Source: Streptomyces composti (GTDB taxonomy: Bacteria > Actinomycetota > Actinomycetes > Streptomycetales > Streptomycetaceae). From it: DNA of 64,000 nucleotides. Positions 1-8,502 of the stretch are shown piece by piece (position 1 is the stretch's first letter; each line of letters starts with the position of its first letter). The stretch is taken from positions 1 through 64,000 of the forward strand of contig NZ_JAATEM010000027.1 of assembly GCF_012034205.1 (NCBI RefSeq), given 5' to 3'. The notes under the pieces are model-generated. The model saw nothing but the letters and a program-made list of their open reading frames with translations. It had not been told where the DNA came from and searched no databases. The position numbers and the translations under genes were made by a program.

Positions 1-1
1 A

Positions 2-1276
2 CTAGCCAGGGCGCACCGACCCGGGCCGCTCCGTCCCCCGCCTGCCCTTGGCGGCGTCGTCCGCCGGCTCCTCCTTCGGCAGCCGGCGCGCCAGCACCGC
101 GTACCCCACGCCCGCGACGGTGCCGAGGCCCGCGCACGCGCCCCACAGCCATCCGGCACCCGCCCGGTCGATGACGAAGCCCGACATCAGCGGTGCCATC
201 AGGGCCGCCACCGCCCAGGACATGGTGTACATCCCCTGATAGCGCCCGCGCCCGTGCACCGGGGACAACCGCACGACGAGTCCGGTCTGCGTGGGCGCGT
301 TCACGATCTCGGCGAGCGTCCACACGCACACGGTGAGGGCGAAGACGCCGACCGACCCGGCGAAGGCGGTGAGGCCGAAGCCGTACCCGGCGAGCACCGA
401 GGAGATCACCAGCAGCCGTGCGGGGTCGCGGTGCTGGATGAACCGGGTCACCGGGATCTGCAGCGCGACGATGAGCACGCCGTTGACCGCGATGGCGAAC
501 CCGTAGTCGGCCGGGGAGAACCCGGCCAGGCCCATCGCCACCGGCAGCCCCACGTACGCCTGCTGGAAGATCAGCGCGATGAGGAAGGACAGACCGACGA
601 CGCCCATGAACCGGTGGTCGCGCAGGACCGTGCCGAGCGAGACCGAGTCCTCCCGGGCGATGGTCTCGGCGCTGCGCACCGGCCGCGACTCGGGCAGCTT
701 CACGAACACCACGACCGCGCACACCAGCGTCATCCCGGCCTCGATCAGGAACCCGGCGAGGTAGCTGTGCTCGGCGATGAAGCCGGCCGCCATCGAGGAG
801 ACGGCGAAGCCGAGGTTGATGGCCCAGTAGTTGAGGGAGAAGGCGCGGATGCGGTCCTCGGGCCGCACGATGTCGGCCATCATCGCCTGCACGGCCGGCC
901 GGGAGGCGTTGGAGGCCATGCCGACGAGGAAGGCGACGGCGGCGATGGCGACCGGGTGGTGCACGAATCCCAGTGCGGCCACGGACACGGCGGTCGCCAC
1001 CTGTGCCACCAGCAGCGTGGGCCGGCGCCCGAGCCGGTCCGTCATCACCCCGCCGCCGAGCGACGAGATCACGCCGCCCAGCCCGTGCAGCGCGGCGACC
1101 AGCCCCGCGTAGGTGGCCGAGTAGCCTCGGTCGAGCGTCAGGTACATCGCCAGGAAGGTGGCGACGAAGGCCCCGAGCCGGTTGACCAGCGTGCTGGTCC
1201 ACAGCCACCAGAACGCCGGGGGCAGCCCCGCCACGGTCTCCCGTACCGCCCGCCTGGCACGCACGACGGCAGACAT
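2..1276 (-). CDS. MFS transporter
   Basis: This is a 424-residue integral membrane protein of the major facilitator superfamily, probably a drug or metabolite exporter of the MdtH/YfcJ-like type. About 12 hydrophobic segments are visible. The loop between helices 2 and 3 carries the MFS signature GGVMTDRLGRR. The C-terminus is a charged cytoplasmic tail. An in-frame start exists 29 codons upstream, but the ATG at 1276 begins the usual short N-terminal lead before helix 1 and fits the family better. It is divergent from gpmA, so the two share the 198-bp spacer. The substrate cannot be read from sequence. Confidence 0.85.
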   Translation of the reverse strand: MSAVVRARRAVRETVAGLPPAFWWLWTSTLVNRLGAFVATFLAMYLTLDRGYSATYAGLVAALHGLGGVISSLGGGVMTDRLGRRPTLLVAQVATAVSVAALGFVHHPVAIAAVAFLVGMASNASRPAVQAMMADIVRPEDRIRAFSLNYWAINLGFAVSSMAAGFIAEHSYLAGFLIEAGMTLVCAVVVFVKLPESRPVRSAETIAREDSVSLGTVLRDHRFMGVVGLSFLIALIFQQAYVGLPVAMGLAGFSPADYGFAIAVNGVLIVALQIPVTRFIQHRDPARLLVISSVLAGYGFGLTAFAGSVGVFALTVCVWTLAEIVNAPTQTGLVVRLSPVHGRGRYQGMYTMSWAVAALMAPLMSGFVIDRAGAGWLWGACAGLGTVAGVGYAVLARRLPKEEPADDAAKGRRGTERPGSVRPG

Positions 1277-1474
1277 CAAACCCCCCGGCTGGACGGAAAG
1301 GCTCCCGAGGGATCCGCAACGGGGAACCCCGAAAGGGCCGTAAGTGGCATAAACAGCGGACACAACTTACAAACCCGCCCGCGGCCGGGACCACTCGATT
1401 AACGGATCCCGTCAACCGTCCGTCCAGCGGGCAGCCCGCGCGGGGGACACAGGCCGTGGATTACGCTCGGCCCC

Positions 1475-2236
1475 ATGGCCGACGCACCGTACAAGCTGAT
1501 CCTCCTCCGCCATGGCGAGAGCGAGTGGAACGAGAAGAACCTGTTCACCGGCTGGGTGGACGTCAACCTCACCCCGAAGGGCGAGAAGGAGGCGACGCGC
1601 GGCGGCGAGCTGCTCAAGGACGCCGGTCTGCTGCCCGACGTCGTGCACACCTCCCTCCAGAAGCGCGCCATCCGCACCGCGCAGCTCGCCCTGGAGGCGG
1701 CGGACCGCCACTGGATCCCGGTCCACCGCAGCTGGCGGCTGAACGAGCGCCACTACGGCGCCCTGCAGGGCAAGGACAAGGCGCAGACGCTCGCCGAGTT
1801 CGGCGAGGAGCAGTTCATGCTGTGGCGCCGCTCCTACGACACCCCGCCGCCGCCGCTCGACCGCGACGCCGAGTACTCCCAGTTCTCCGACCCGCGCTAC
1901 GCGGCTCTCCCGCCGGAGCTGCGCCCGCAGACGGAGTGCCTCAAGGACGTCGTCGTCCGCATGCTCCCCTACTGGTTCGACTCGATCGTCCCCGACCTCC
2001 TCACCGGTCGCACGGTCCTGATCGCCGCCCACGGCAACAGCCTGCGCGCCCTGGTCAAGCACCTGGACGGCATCTCCGACGCCGACATCGCGGGCCTGAA
2101 CATCCCCACCGGCATCCCCCTCTCCTACGAACTCGACGCCGACTTCAAGCCCCTCAACCCCGGCGGCACGTACCTCGACCCGGAGGCCGCGGCCGCGGCG
2201 ATCGAGGCCGTGAAGAACCAGGGCAAGAAGAAGTAA
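1475..2236 (+). CDS. gpmA: 2,3-bisphosphoglycerate-dependent phosphoglycerate mutase
   Basis: This glycolytic enzyme (253 aa, normal length) interconverts 3- and 2-phosphoglycerate in the cytosol through a phosphohistidine. The catalytic LLRHGESEWN motif lies at residues 7-16 and the second catalytic histidine is in AAHGNSLRAL near residue 185. The C-terminus ends in a lysine tail after NQG. The last 18 bases before the final stop base are the left attachment core of the integrated element. The stop is therefore TAA from the element, whereas the sequence after the right core would give TAG. The encoded protein is unchanged, so the gene should be functional despite the insertion. Confidence 0.97.
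   Translation: MADAPYKLILLRHGESEWNEKNLFTGWVDVNLTPKGEKEATRGGELLKDAGLLPDVVHTSLQKRAIRTAQLALEAADRHWIPVHRSWRLNERHYGALQGKDKAQTLAEFGEEQFMLWRRSYDTPPPPLDRDAEYSQFSDPRYAALPPELRPQTECLKDVVVRMLPYWFDSIVPDLLTGRTVLIAAHGNSLRALVKHLDGISDADIAGLNIPTGIPLSYELDADFKPLNPGGTYLDPEAAAAAIEAVKNQGKKK
2218..2235 (+). repeat. attL core, 18-bp direct repeat in gpmA
   Basis: CCAGGGCAAGAAGAAGTA is identical to 15510-15527. It encodes the last residues of phosphoglycerate mutase plus the first two bases of the stop codon. Sequence similarity continues past the core as (A)GCCCG after a one-base offset. Confidence 0.88.
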
Positions 2237-2248
2237 GCCCGCACGAAT

Positions 2249-2289
2249 AAGCCCCCTACCTGCGGGTTCTCCGCCGGGAGGGGGCTTTT
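2249..2289 (+). terminator. element-supplied terminator for gpmA
   Basis: There is a 9-bp perfect stem (AAGCCCCCT at 2249-2257 with AGGGGGCTT at 2279-2287) followed by TT. It lies inside the element, just right of attL, and replaces the gpmA terminator that was displaced to 15553-15591. Confidence 0.75.
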
Positions 2290-2296
2290 CGCTGCC

Positions 2297-2318
2297 TCTG
2301 GGCCGTCTCTGGGCCGTC
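2297..2318 (+). repeat. putative integrase arm-binding repeats, left
   Basis: Two tandem copies of the 11-mer TCTGGGCCGTC occur at 2297-2307 and 2308-2318, overlapping the end of int. Nineteen bases (2300-2318) recur exactly at 15384-15402, near the other end. The spacing of one helical turn and the placement either side of the joined core suit arm-type sites. No binding data are visible. Confidence 0.55.
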
Positions 2319-3564
2319 AGGTGCGGGACGACTCCGGTCGGGCCGTGTCGAAGACGGCGGCGACCGCCTTGCGGGTGCGCTCCTGGCTGGACGGCAACAG
2401 GTGCGCGTACACGCGGAGCGTCAGGCCCGGGTCCGAGTGCCCCAGGTACTCGGCAAGAGCTTTGATGTTCTCGCCCGCGTCCAGGAGCACCGAGGCGTAG
2501 AAGTGGCGGAGGGCGTGCATGCCGTTCTCGCGCGACTCCGCGTACGGTCGACCTCGCTCGGGCACAGGGATGACGCCAGCCGCAGCCAGCGCTGGCTTCC
2601 ACGCCTCCTCATTGAGCGACGTACGCCAGACGTGCCCACCGCGCGGTCCGGTGAAGATGAGCCGCTTGGTCACCGGAGGACCGTCGGCGACCTTCCACGG
2701 CAAGGTGATCTCGACCGGCGGGAACCGCTTCATGTGCGCCCGCAGCGCATCCGCGACGGGACCAGGAAGCGGCACGTCCCGCAGCTTGCCGCCCTTCGGC
2801 GGCGCGAACACCGGCTTGCTGCGGCTCAACTTCAGTTGTTGGACCACGTGGAGCGTGTCCGAGGCGAAGTCGATCGCATCGACGGCCACGCCTAGGATCT
2901 CGCCCTGGCGAAGCCCGCAGCCGCCGCCCAGGTCGACCATGGCTTGATAGCGCTCGGGCATGGCGGCCCGGACGGCGAAGACCCGCTCAGGCGTCCAGGG
3001 CACGATGCGCTTGTTGTCGACGGTCGGCGGGCGGACAGACCGAGCTGCACAAGGGTTCCGGGGAAGGTGCCCGTCGTCCACGGCCGCGCTAAGCGCCGCG
3101 CGCACGTTGGAGTAGATCGTCCGGGCGTACGACCCGCGGACGCCGTTCTCCTGCAACTTCCTTACCCAGTCGCGAATGTGCGCCGGCTGGAAGGAACCGA
3201 GCGGACGTGAGCCGAGGTAGGGGAAGGCATGCAGCCGTAGCTGCGACTCCATCGAGGCTTGGGTGTTCGGATCTGCGCCCTGCGTGGCGACCCAGCGCTC
3301 GGCGTACTGCTGGAAGGTGATCCGAGCCGCGCGCGGGTCGATGTACTGCCCGCGCGCCATGTCCGCTTCGATGTGCGCCAGCCACTGATCAGCGAGCCGC
3401 TTCTGACGGTCGGGGAAGCTCTTGGACTTCTCCGTGCCGTCCGGGCCGACGTAGCGAGCGCGGTAGCGCAGGCCGGACCCGTAGCGCTCAGTCTTGACCC
3501 TGCGCGCCTTCCCATCCGGGCCGGTCTCGGTCCGGTACCACCGGTCCTGGATGTGCCCAGCCAT
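2317..3564 (-). CDS. Tyrosine recombinase, element integrase
   Basis: This site-specific recombinase (415 aa) catalyses integration into and excision from the gpmA attachment site. An N-terminal AP2-like arm-binding region (residues ~10-75) is followed by a SAM-like core-binding domain (~80-180) and the catalytic domain. The catalytic residues are visible: Arg in GCGLRQGEI, His-x-x-Arg in HALRHFY, and LGHSDPGLTLRVYAHL carrying the final His and the nucleophilic Tyr. The start at 3564 is chosen because it overlaps the xis stop (ATGA), giving translational coupling. The gene ends 82 bp from attL, as is usual for AICE integrases. Confidence 0.93.
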   Translation of the reverse strand: MAGHIQDRWYRTETGPDGKARRVKTERYGSGLRYRARYVGPDGTEKSKSFPDRQKRLADQWLAHIEADMARGQYIDPRAARITFQQYAERWVATQGADPNTQASMESQLRLHAFPYLGSRPLGSFQPAHIRDWVRKLQENGVRGSYARTIYSNVRAALSAAVDDGHLPRNPCAARSVRPPTVDNKRIVPWTPERVFAVRAAMPERYQAMVDLGGGCGLRQGEILGVAVDAIDFASDTLHVVQQLKLSRSKPVFAPPKGGKLRDVPLPGPVADALRAHMKRFPPVEITLPWKVADGPPVTKRLIFTGPRGGHVWRTSLNEEAWKPALAAAGVIPVPERGRPYAESRENGMHALRHFYASVLLDAGENIKALAEYLGHSDPGLTLRVYAHLLPSSQERTRKAVAAVFDTARPESSRT

Positions 3565-3803
3565 CAGGCAACAGCCCCTTCCCGCAGGGACTCGACCCAG
3601 GCTTGGACGTCCGCAGGGTCGTAGCGGAGGTGCCGGCCAACCCGGAAGCCACGGGGTCCGGTGCGCTTGCGGCGCCACTGGTAGACCGTCTCGACGCTGG
3701 GCAGGTCGAACATCGCCACGAGGTCGTCAGGAGTCAGGTACCGCGACGGCAGGCCACGCGGCTCGGAGGCCGCTTCTGCGACAGCGAGGCGTCGGCTACC
3801 CAT
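3564..3803 (-). CDS. Excisionase, helix-turn-helix (MerR/Xis type)
   Basis: This 79-residue DNA-binding protein probably directs the integrase towards excision. The core YLTPDDLVAMFDLPSVETVYQWRRKRTG is a winged-helix excisionase fold of the HTH_17 type, followed by GFRVGRHLRYDPADVQAWVESL. It is co-translated with int through a 4-base overlap and lies directly downstream of the replication initiator gene, the standard AICE order rep-xis-int. Confidence 0.88.
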   Translation of the reverse strand: MGSRRLAVAEAASEPRGLPSRYLTPDDLVAMFDLPSVETVYQWRRKRTGPRGFRVGRHLRYDPADVQAWVESLREGAVA

Positions 3804-5091
3804 GGGTGGGTTCTCCTTCCGTTCCGGGGGCGGGTTCGAGGGTTTCGGCGAGCCAGGCTTCGGCGTCGGTGAGGCCGGTTCCGGCGTAGACCCAGTGCGC
3901 GAGGACGAGGGTCGTGTCCGGGTCGGTCCCGTTCGCTGCCAGGGCCTGTGCGCGGCGCCATTCGGCGCGGGCGTCGCGGAGGGCGCCGAGGGTGGTGGAG
4001 TAGCGGCGGGACTTGGTGGAGAAGTGGCCGCGGAAGCCGAGCATGTGGGCCCAGGCCCGCAGGCGGAGGTGTTCGAGGTCCTTGCGGGCGCCGAGGGTCC
4101 AGGCGGTGCGGATGAGCCGGCGGGCGTGGTCGCTGATGTCGAGCTGGGCGAGTTCGGCGAGGAACCTCAGCGGCCGGTCGAGAGCTCCCGTGGCGGTCTC
4201 GGCGCCCTTGGTGGCGTACTTGGCGATGTAGGCGGCGACGGCCCGTTCGGTCAGTTCCTGGCCGCCGTCAAATTCGGCCGAGCGGATGGTGCGGACGTCG
4301 AGCTGTCGGCCGAAGGCGAAGGCGTGGGCCCGGCCGTCGAGGACTGGGCCGTCCACGCGGGCGGCGGTGGCGGCGGCCCGGATGGCGTCGGTCAGCAACT
4401 CGGCGGTGGCCCAGGCAGGAGGCGGGGTGTCGCCGCCCTCGGGGCCGTCGATGCGGATGACGGCGTGGAAGTGGACGGCCCCGCGCTTCTGGTACTCGGC
4501 GACCTTGGCGAAGGACACCCGGGCGTACTCGCGGAAGGCCCGCTGGGTGAGGCCGGCGCGCTTGGCGACCTCCCGGCGCAGGTAGATCGAGAAGCGCCGC
4601 CACAGCAGACCGGCGTGCGCGTTCCAGAGCACGGCCGCTTCGTAGTCGTAGGTGTCCGGGTCGAGCGGGGTGCCGAGGGCGGGGTCGTCCTGGTCGTGGA
4701 GCGCGCCGCAGCGGCAACGGCGGACCGAACCGGCCGGGCCGGTGGGCCGGTTGTGGACCGGGCCGAAGCCCGGCGCAGTGAAGGTGGCGAAGACGCGCGG
4801 GTGGGTAGCGACGCGTTCGGGGACGCCCTTGCCGCCGCGCAGGCCGGAGGTGATCAGGTGAAAGGTGTCGCGGCGGTACACCTCGGCGCAGGCCGCGCAC
4901 CGGGTGGTGCGGCGGTTGTTGCAGCGGACCAGGAGGTGACCGGCCGGGAGGCTGGACGAGTCGAGGTGGTGGAGGACGTTGCCGATCTCGCCGGTGCGGG
5001 TGTCGACGGCGTACTCGGTGCGGTGGCCGTCGAGGCGGATCGGGTGCGTGCAGCCGCCGAGGCCGGCGAGTTGGCGCAGGAGTGCGGGCAT
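3796..5091 (-). CDS. Rolling-circle replication initiator (RepSA-like)
   Basis: This protein nicks the double-stranded origin of the excised circle and starts rolling-circle replication. Visible are an N-terminal cysteine cluster (residues ~58-71, CNNRRTTRCAAC), the HUH metal motif in GAVHFHAVIRID near residue 195, and AAYIAKYATKG with the candidate nicking tyrosine near residue 289. The first AUG is at 5091. However, homologous-looking coding sequence continues upstream and the only good Shine-Dalgarno (AAGGAG, about 5161-5166) precedes an in-frame ATC at 5154. The true start may therefore be a rare AUC or a mutated AUG. It overlaps xis by 8 bp. Confidence 0.85.
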   Translation of the reverse strand: MPALLRQLAGLGGCTHPIRLDGHRTEYAVDTRTGEIGNVLHHLDSSSLPAGHLLVRCNNRRTTRCAACAEVYRRDTFHLITSGLRGGKGVPERVATHPRVFATFTAPGFGPVHNRPTGPAGSVRRCRCGALHDQDDPALGTPLDPDTYDYEAAVLWNAHAGLLWRRFSIYLRREVAKRAGLTQRAFREYARVSFAKVAEYQKRGAVHFHAVIRIDGPEGGDTPPPAWATAELLTDAIRAAATAARVDGPVLDGRAHAFAFGRQLDVRTIRSAEFDGGQELTERAVAAYIAKYATKGAETATGALDRPLRFLAELAQLDISDHARRLIRTAWTLGARKDLEHLRLRAWAHMLGFRGHFSTKSRRYSTTLGALRDARAEWRRAQALAANGTDPDTTLVLAHWVYAGTGLTDAEAWLAETLEPAPGTEGEPTHG

Positions 5092-5154
5092 GGTGCCGAG
5101 GGCGGCCAGTTCGCCGAGTTCGTGGAGCGGGGGCGGAGTGGCGCGGGTGATGAT

Positions 5155-5166
5155 GGCTTTCTCCTT
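5155..5166 (-). promoter_or_regulatory. Ribosome binding site without a matching AUG
   Basis: On the minus strand AAGGAG is followed six bases later by ATC ATC ACC in frame with the initiator gene. No ATG, GTG or TTG lies at the expected distance. This decides between a 431-aa product from 5091 and a 452-aa product from 5154. Confidence 0.45.
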
Positions 5167-5244
5167 CTGGTTCGGCTGGAGGGAGACGACCCCCGGGGCG
5201 GCGGATGCTTGGCGGTATCGAGGCCGCCCCGGGGGTCCGGTGCG

Positions 5245-5490
5245 TCAGCGGCGGTGCTGGTCGCGGAGCAGCGAGCGCAGGACCACGGCGGCGACGGCCA
5301 CAGAGACGGCCGTGACGGCGACGGCGGCCAGGAGCGCGGTCAGCACGACGCCGCCGACGAGGACGGCCGCGACCGCTCCGGTGCTGACGGAGATCTGAGG
5401 GACCGGCCGCCGAGCGGGCATCTGGTCGACCACGGTGTGGGGGTGCGCGGGCGGCGGTGTCGGGCTGTCGGGGTACTTGGGCAGGAACAC
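5245..5490 (-). CDS. Small membrane protein of the spread (Spd) group
   Basis: This 81-residue protein has a proline-rich N-terminus and one long hydrophobic stretch (residues ~34-70, rich in Ala and Val) that could form one or two membrane helices, then a basic end RSLLRDQHRR. GTG at 5490 is preferred because AAGGAGAG sits 9 bases upstream; an ATG at 5523 is also in frame. Its place between the replication gene and the other small transfer genes suggests a role in intramycelial spreading, by analogy with pSAM2 spd genes. No motif proves this. Confidence 0.6.
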   Translation of the reverse strand: MFLPKYPDSPTPPPAHPHTVVDQMPARRPVPQISVSTGAVAAVLVGGVVLTALLAAVAVTAVSVAVAAVVLRSLLRDQHRR

Positions 5491-5508
5491 GGCGAAGCTC
5501 TCCTTACC

Positions 5509-5520
5509 TACTCGTCTAGT
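5509..5520. promoter_or_regulatory. GntR-repressor operator copy 1
   Basis: TACTCGTCTAGT occurs immediately upstream of the ribosome site of the membrane protein gene ending at 5245. It shares ACTCGTCTAG with the sites at 8429, 8503 and 9369, which lie around the repressor gene itself. Confidence 0.55.
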
Positions 5521-5710
5521 CATGTGAGCCGTTGACGATGTCCACGCCAGAACGCGTGCCGGACTCGATGGCGGGGGCCATGAAGGTGTCCGAGAGCCAG
5601 AAGCCGAAAAGGGCGATCAGGACGACGATCCATGTGCGGACGCCGAGGAACTTGACCGCTCCCCAGGCGAAGAAGCCGAGGAGGACGACGAGCGGCAGGC
5701 TGACGGTCAC
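5516..5710 (-). CDS. Two-helix membrane protein, Spd-like
   Basis: This 64-residue protein has two hydrophobic segments (residues 4-22 and 26-44) and a short polar tail. It starts at GTG 5710, with AAAGGA upstream. It sits in the same minus-strand run as the neighbouring transfer genes. Size and position match the small spread proteins of AICEs; the exact function is not shown. Confidence 0.6.
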   Translation of the reverse strand: MTVSLPLVVLLGFFAWGAVKFLGVRTWIVVLIALFGFWLSDTFMAPAIESGTRSGVDIVNGSHD

Positions 5711-5725
5711 GGTGTACGGGTCCTT

Positions 5726-5917
5726 TCAGCTGACGGGGCAGCGGTGGGTACGGGCGGCCAGCTCGGCGGCGGCGCGGCTGTCGTAGTCGGCGGAGAAGCC
5801 GCAGCGCGGGGCCGTGCAGGCGGCGGTGTGCTTCTCCCGGCCCCGGCCGTCGTAGGACGTGCCGACCTGGACGGGGCCGATGCGGGTGACGGAGCGGAAG
5901 CGGCGGTTGGCGCTCAC
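5726..5917 (-). CDS. Small mobile-element transfer protein
   Basis: This 63-residue protein is of the kind usually annotated as mobile element transfer protein in Streptomyces AICEs. It carries a conserved-looking block GPVQVGTSYDGRGREKH and two paired cysteines (CTAPRC) with a later HRC, suggesting a small metal site. It starts at GTG 5917 after GAGGAGA. It lies between the DUF2637 protein and the Spd-like proteins, so it is probably co-transcribed with them. Confidence 0.65.
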   Translation of the reverse strand: MSANRRFRSVTRIGPVQVGTSYDGRGREKHTAACTAPRCGFSADYDSRAAAELAARTHRCPVS

Positions 5918-5929
5918 GCGGGTCTCCTC

Positions 5930-6589
5930 TCAGAGCTGGGCGGCGATGGCGTCGGCCATGGGCGGCGGGACGCCGAGGCGGGCGCGCAGGGTCGGGGTGT
6001 CGATGGCCTTTCCGGTACGGGCGTGGTGCTCGGCGGCGACTTTGCGGGCGTGCTCGACCAGGGCGGCCGGGACGGCGACCGGCAGCGGGGCCGGAACCGG
6101 GGTCGGTGCCGACTCGACTGCCGGAGGCGTCGGAGGCTCCGGTGCGGGCTCGGGCGCGTCCTCCTGGTCCTCGATGTCCTCGGGCGCCTCCTGGCTCACG
6201 GCGTCACTGGTCTCGTCGTGCGTGGTCGGCGGCGAGTGGACGAGGAGGGTTCCGCCGAGGAAGGCGACCGCGGGCCAGCCCGCGACGAGGATGCGTAGCC
6301 AGGCCGGCACGTGGCCCAGGTCGAGCAGTCCGGCGGTGGCGACGTTCGCGCCCAGGGACGCGGCGAGGGCGATCAGGAACCAGCACCACCCGGCCGCTTT
6401 CGCGTCGCCGGAGCGCAGTCGGCGCCAGGCGGCGACGAGCAGCAGGTCGACCGAGACGGGATAGGCCCACGCCTTCCACCCGTCCTGTCCGGCCGCCGAG
6501 GCGACGTCGTGCAGGTGGGCGAAGGACAGCGCGGCGGCGATGACCGCTTGGACGAGCACCGCGTCGACGCGGGCCAGGTGGGCGCGCAT
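5930..6589 (-). CDS. DUF2637 membrane protein (SpdB2-like)
   Basis: This 219-residue protein has four predicted membrane segments in the first ~120 residues (DUF2637 type). A Pro/Glu-rich linker (~130-170) follows, then a C-terminal helical segment resembling an HTH (LVEHARKVAAEHHARTG, then LRARLGVPPPMADAI). The start at 6589 is supported by GGAAGGAG at 6597-6604; an upstream GTG at 6649 is less likely. Proteins of this form lie beside traB in conjugative Streptomyces elements and are thought to assist spread of the incoming DNA through septa. Confidence 0.75.
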   Translation of the reverse strand: MRAHLARVDAVLVQAVIAAALSFAHLHDVASAAGQDGWKAWAYPVSVDLLLVAAWRRLRSGDAKAAGWCWFLIALAASLGANVATAGLLDLGHVPAWLRILVAGWPAVAFLGGTLLVHSPPTTHDETSDAVSQEAPEDIEDQEDAPEPAPEPPTPPAVESAPTPVPAPLPVAVPAALVEHARKVAAEHHARTGKAIDTPTLRARLGVPPPMADAIAAQL

Positions 6590-6677
6590 GCTGCGGCTCC
6601 TTCCGGGTTCGGGCATGGGAGGGGTAGGGACATGGCGTGAGGCGGTCACGCCGACCGGGGATGCGTGCGGACGCGGG

Positions 6678-8057
6678 TCAGTCGGTCACCGGGCGGGGCC
6701 GCACGACCGGGCCCGGTGTCTCGACGGGCGGTCGTACGGGAACGTCGGGCCGGAAGGGCTTGAGCGCGGGCAGGTCGGGGACCAGGGGGGCGAACTCGCG
6801 GCAGGTCTCGGCGGCGTCGCCGAGGGAGAGGTACGGCGTGCGGATGCGGGACCAGCCGCCGGAGGTGTCACCGGCCACGGCGAGGCCGGGCCGTTCGGGG
6901 GCGATGGCGCAGGCGGCCGAGACCGCCTCGGGGGCGATGTCGCCGAGCGCCATCTTGGCGGAGGCTTCGTCGTTGACGCGGTGGCAAACGCGGCCGGTCA
7001 ACTGGGCCCGCAGCATGGTCGCGCCCTTGCCGAGTTCGGCGCCGAAGCGCTGGCCGCAGACCTCCAAGTAGATGCCGGCGGCCCGGCCGAGCTGGGCGAG
7101 CCGGATGAGCTGGGTGACCATCTCGTCCCGGCGTTCCTCGTCCTTCTTCGTGGCGACGAGGAAGAGTTCGGCCACCTCGTCGACGAACAGCACGACAGGC
7201 GCCGGGCGTTCATGCTCGGGCAGGCCCCAGATGTCGGAGGTGATCTCCTCGTCCGGCGTGCTCGGCGCGATGCCCTGCCGAGCCTTGATCAGGTCGTACC
7301 GGTCCTCCATTTCCTTGATGAGCACGGGCAGCAGCTCGGCGGCCTGCTCCGGGTCGGTGGCGAGCGCCGACAGGCGCGGGGCGAAGGGCGCCAGTTCCAC
7401 GCCCCGTTTGCAGTCGATGCCGACCAGGGCGACGGGTTGGCGGGCGAGGCCGGCGACGAGGTGACGCAGGTACATGGACTTGCCGGACAGCGTGGCGCCG
7501 AGGGTGAGTTGGTGCGGCACGGTGCGGTAGTCGCGTACGAATGGAGTGGCGTCCTCGCGCAGCGCGACCGGCACCCGGAGGATGTCCGGGCGGAGCTTGC
7601 GCGGCATACGCACCCGCCGCAGCACGTCGAAGCCGACGAGCCGCAGTTCGACCACGCCCGGCTTGATCGTGGTCACGTAGACGGCGTGGACGCCCCAGGC
7701 GTGCCGCAGCCGTTCGGCGGAGGCGGCCACGTCGGCGGGTTCCTGCCCCGGGGCGAGCCTCAGGCGGACCCGCAGTCCCGTCGTGGTCGGGCGGATGATC
7801 CCCCGGCGCGGCGGTACGGGCCGGACCTCACGGCGGGTGGTGGCCTTGACTGCCAGGACCCGCAGCCGGGAGGGGGCCACGGTCAGCCCGCACGCCTCCA
7901 TGACGGAGCCGTAGGAGCTGAGCAGTCGGACCGTGGACACCGGTAAGCCGACCATGGACCAGTAGACGCCGGGGTGTCGCGCCCGGGCGTAGGCGGCCCC
8001 ACCGCCGAGCGCGGCGACGGGACCTCCCACCTCCAGAAGCGTTGCCAGGTCGGTCAT
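6678..8057 (-). CDS. TraB/FtsK-SpoIIIE-type DNA translocase
   Basis: This 459-residue ATPase probably moves double-stranded DNA between mycelia, the single-protein conjugation mechanism of Streptomyces elements. The N-terminal ~60 residues are weakly hydrophobic. The motor has Walker A in LGATLSGKSMYLRHL and Walker B in VVLFVDEVAEL, with the FtsK-type RLAQLGRAAGIYLEVCGQR segment after it. The C-terminal ~40 residues are Pro-rich. The start at 8057 overlaps the stop of the upstream regulator gene (ATGA). It is the only large transfer gene of the element. Confidence 0.88.
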   Translation of the reverse strand: MTDLATLLEVGGPVAALGGGAAYARARHPGVYWSMVGLPVSTVRLLSSYGSVMEACGLTVAPSRLRVLAVKATTRREVRPVPPRRGIIRPTTTGLRVRLRLAPGQEPADVAASAERLRHAWGVHAVYVTTIKPGVVELRLVGFDVLRRVRMPRKLRPDILRVPVALREDATPFVRDYRTVPHQLTLGATLSGKSMYLRHLVAGLARQPVALVGIDCKRGVELAPFAPRLSALATDPEQAAELLPVLIKEMEDRYDLIKARQGIAPSTPDEEITSDIWGLPEHERPAPVVLFVDEVAELFLVATKKDEERRDEMVTQLIRLAQLGRAAGIYLEVCGQRFGAELGKGATMLRAQLTGRVCHRVNDEASAKMALGDIAPEAVSAACAIAPERPGLAVAGDTSGGWSRIRTPYLSLGDAAETCREFAPLVPDLPALKPFRPDVPVRPPVETPGPVVRPRPVTD

Positions 8058-8413
8058 CAGGCCGACACCCCCATGGCGGCCGGGAAGGCGGCCGGAGTGA
8101 CGGCGGCGGCCCGGAAGGCGATGCCGTGCCGCTGCTGGCCGTTGAACACGCTCTCCCACGGCCGTGCGACCAGGCCCGGCAGCGAGACCGGGGCACCGAG
8201 GGCGAGCCCTTCCGACACCCCGCTCTCCGGAACGGTCACCTTGATCAGGGACGACTCCCCCTCCTCGATGTACACGACGCCGATGGTCATCAGCGCCTCA
8301 CCGCTGACGGCGTCCTTCGCGATCTCGCCCGACTGCCGGTCGCGGACCTTGGGCTCGGGCGCCTCGGTCAGCAGGATCGTCGCGGCCGAGGTCTCCACAC
8401 GGATGGTGCGCAA
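8057..8413 (-). CDS. SCO3933-family regulatory protein
   Basis: This 118-residue soluble protein is of a family regularly found just upstream of the traB-like gene in pSAM2-type elements. Recognisable parts are the opening RTIRVETSAATILLTEAPEPKVRD and the GVVYIEEGESSLIKVTVPE centre; the molecular role is unknown. It begins with TTG at 8413, supported by GGGGAG seven bases upstream, and shares four bases with the translocase start. A repressor operator at 8429-8440 lies just ahead, so the pair is likely GntR-controlled. Confidence 0.72.
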   Translation of the reverse strand: MRTIRVETSAATILLTEAPEPKVRDRQSGEIAKDAVSGEALMTIGVVYIEEGESSLIKVTVPESGVSEGLALGAPVSLPGLVARPWESVFNGQQRHGIAFRAAAVTPAAFPAAMGVSA

Positions 8414-8428
8414 GGTTTCTCCCCATCT

Positions 8429-8440
8429 ACTCGTCTAGAC
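8429..8440. promoter_or_regulatory. GntR-repressor operator copy 2
   Basis: ACTCGTCTAGAC lies about 15 bases ahead of the TTG start of the regulatory gene that leads into the translocase. It would block the transfer operon. Confidence 0.6.
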
Positions 8441-8502
8441 AAGATGCATCCTTCGAACCCGGCGGCGCCGGGAACGGGATCACCCTGCCACACAACTTGC
8501 CC

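Noticed and set aside
3802..5535. A 577-residue Gly/Glu-rich plus-strand frame
   Set aside because: It is antisense to the replication initiator with its HUH motif; composition is typical of a shadow frame in high-GC DNA.
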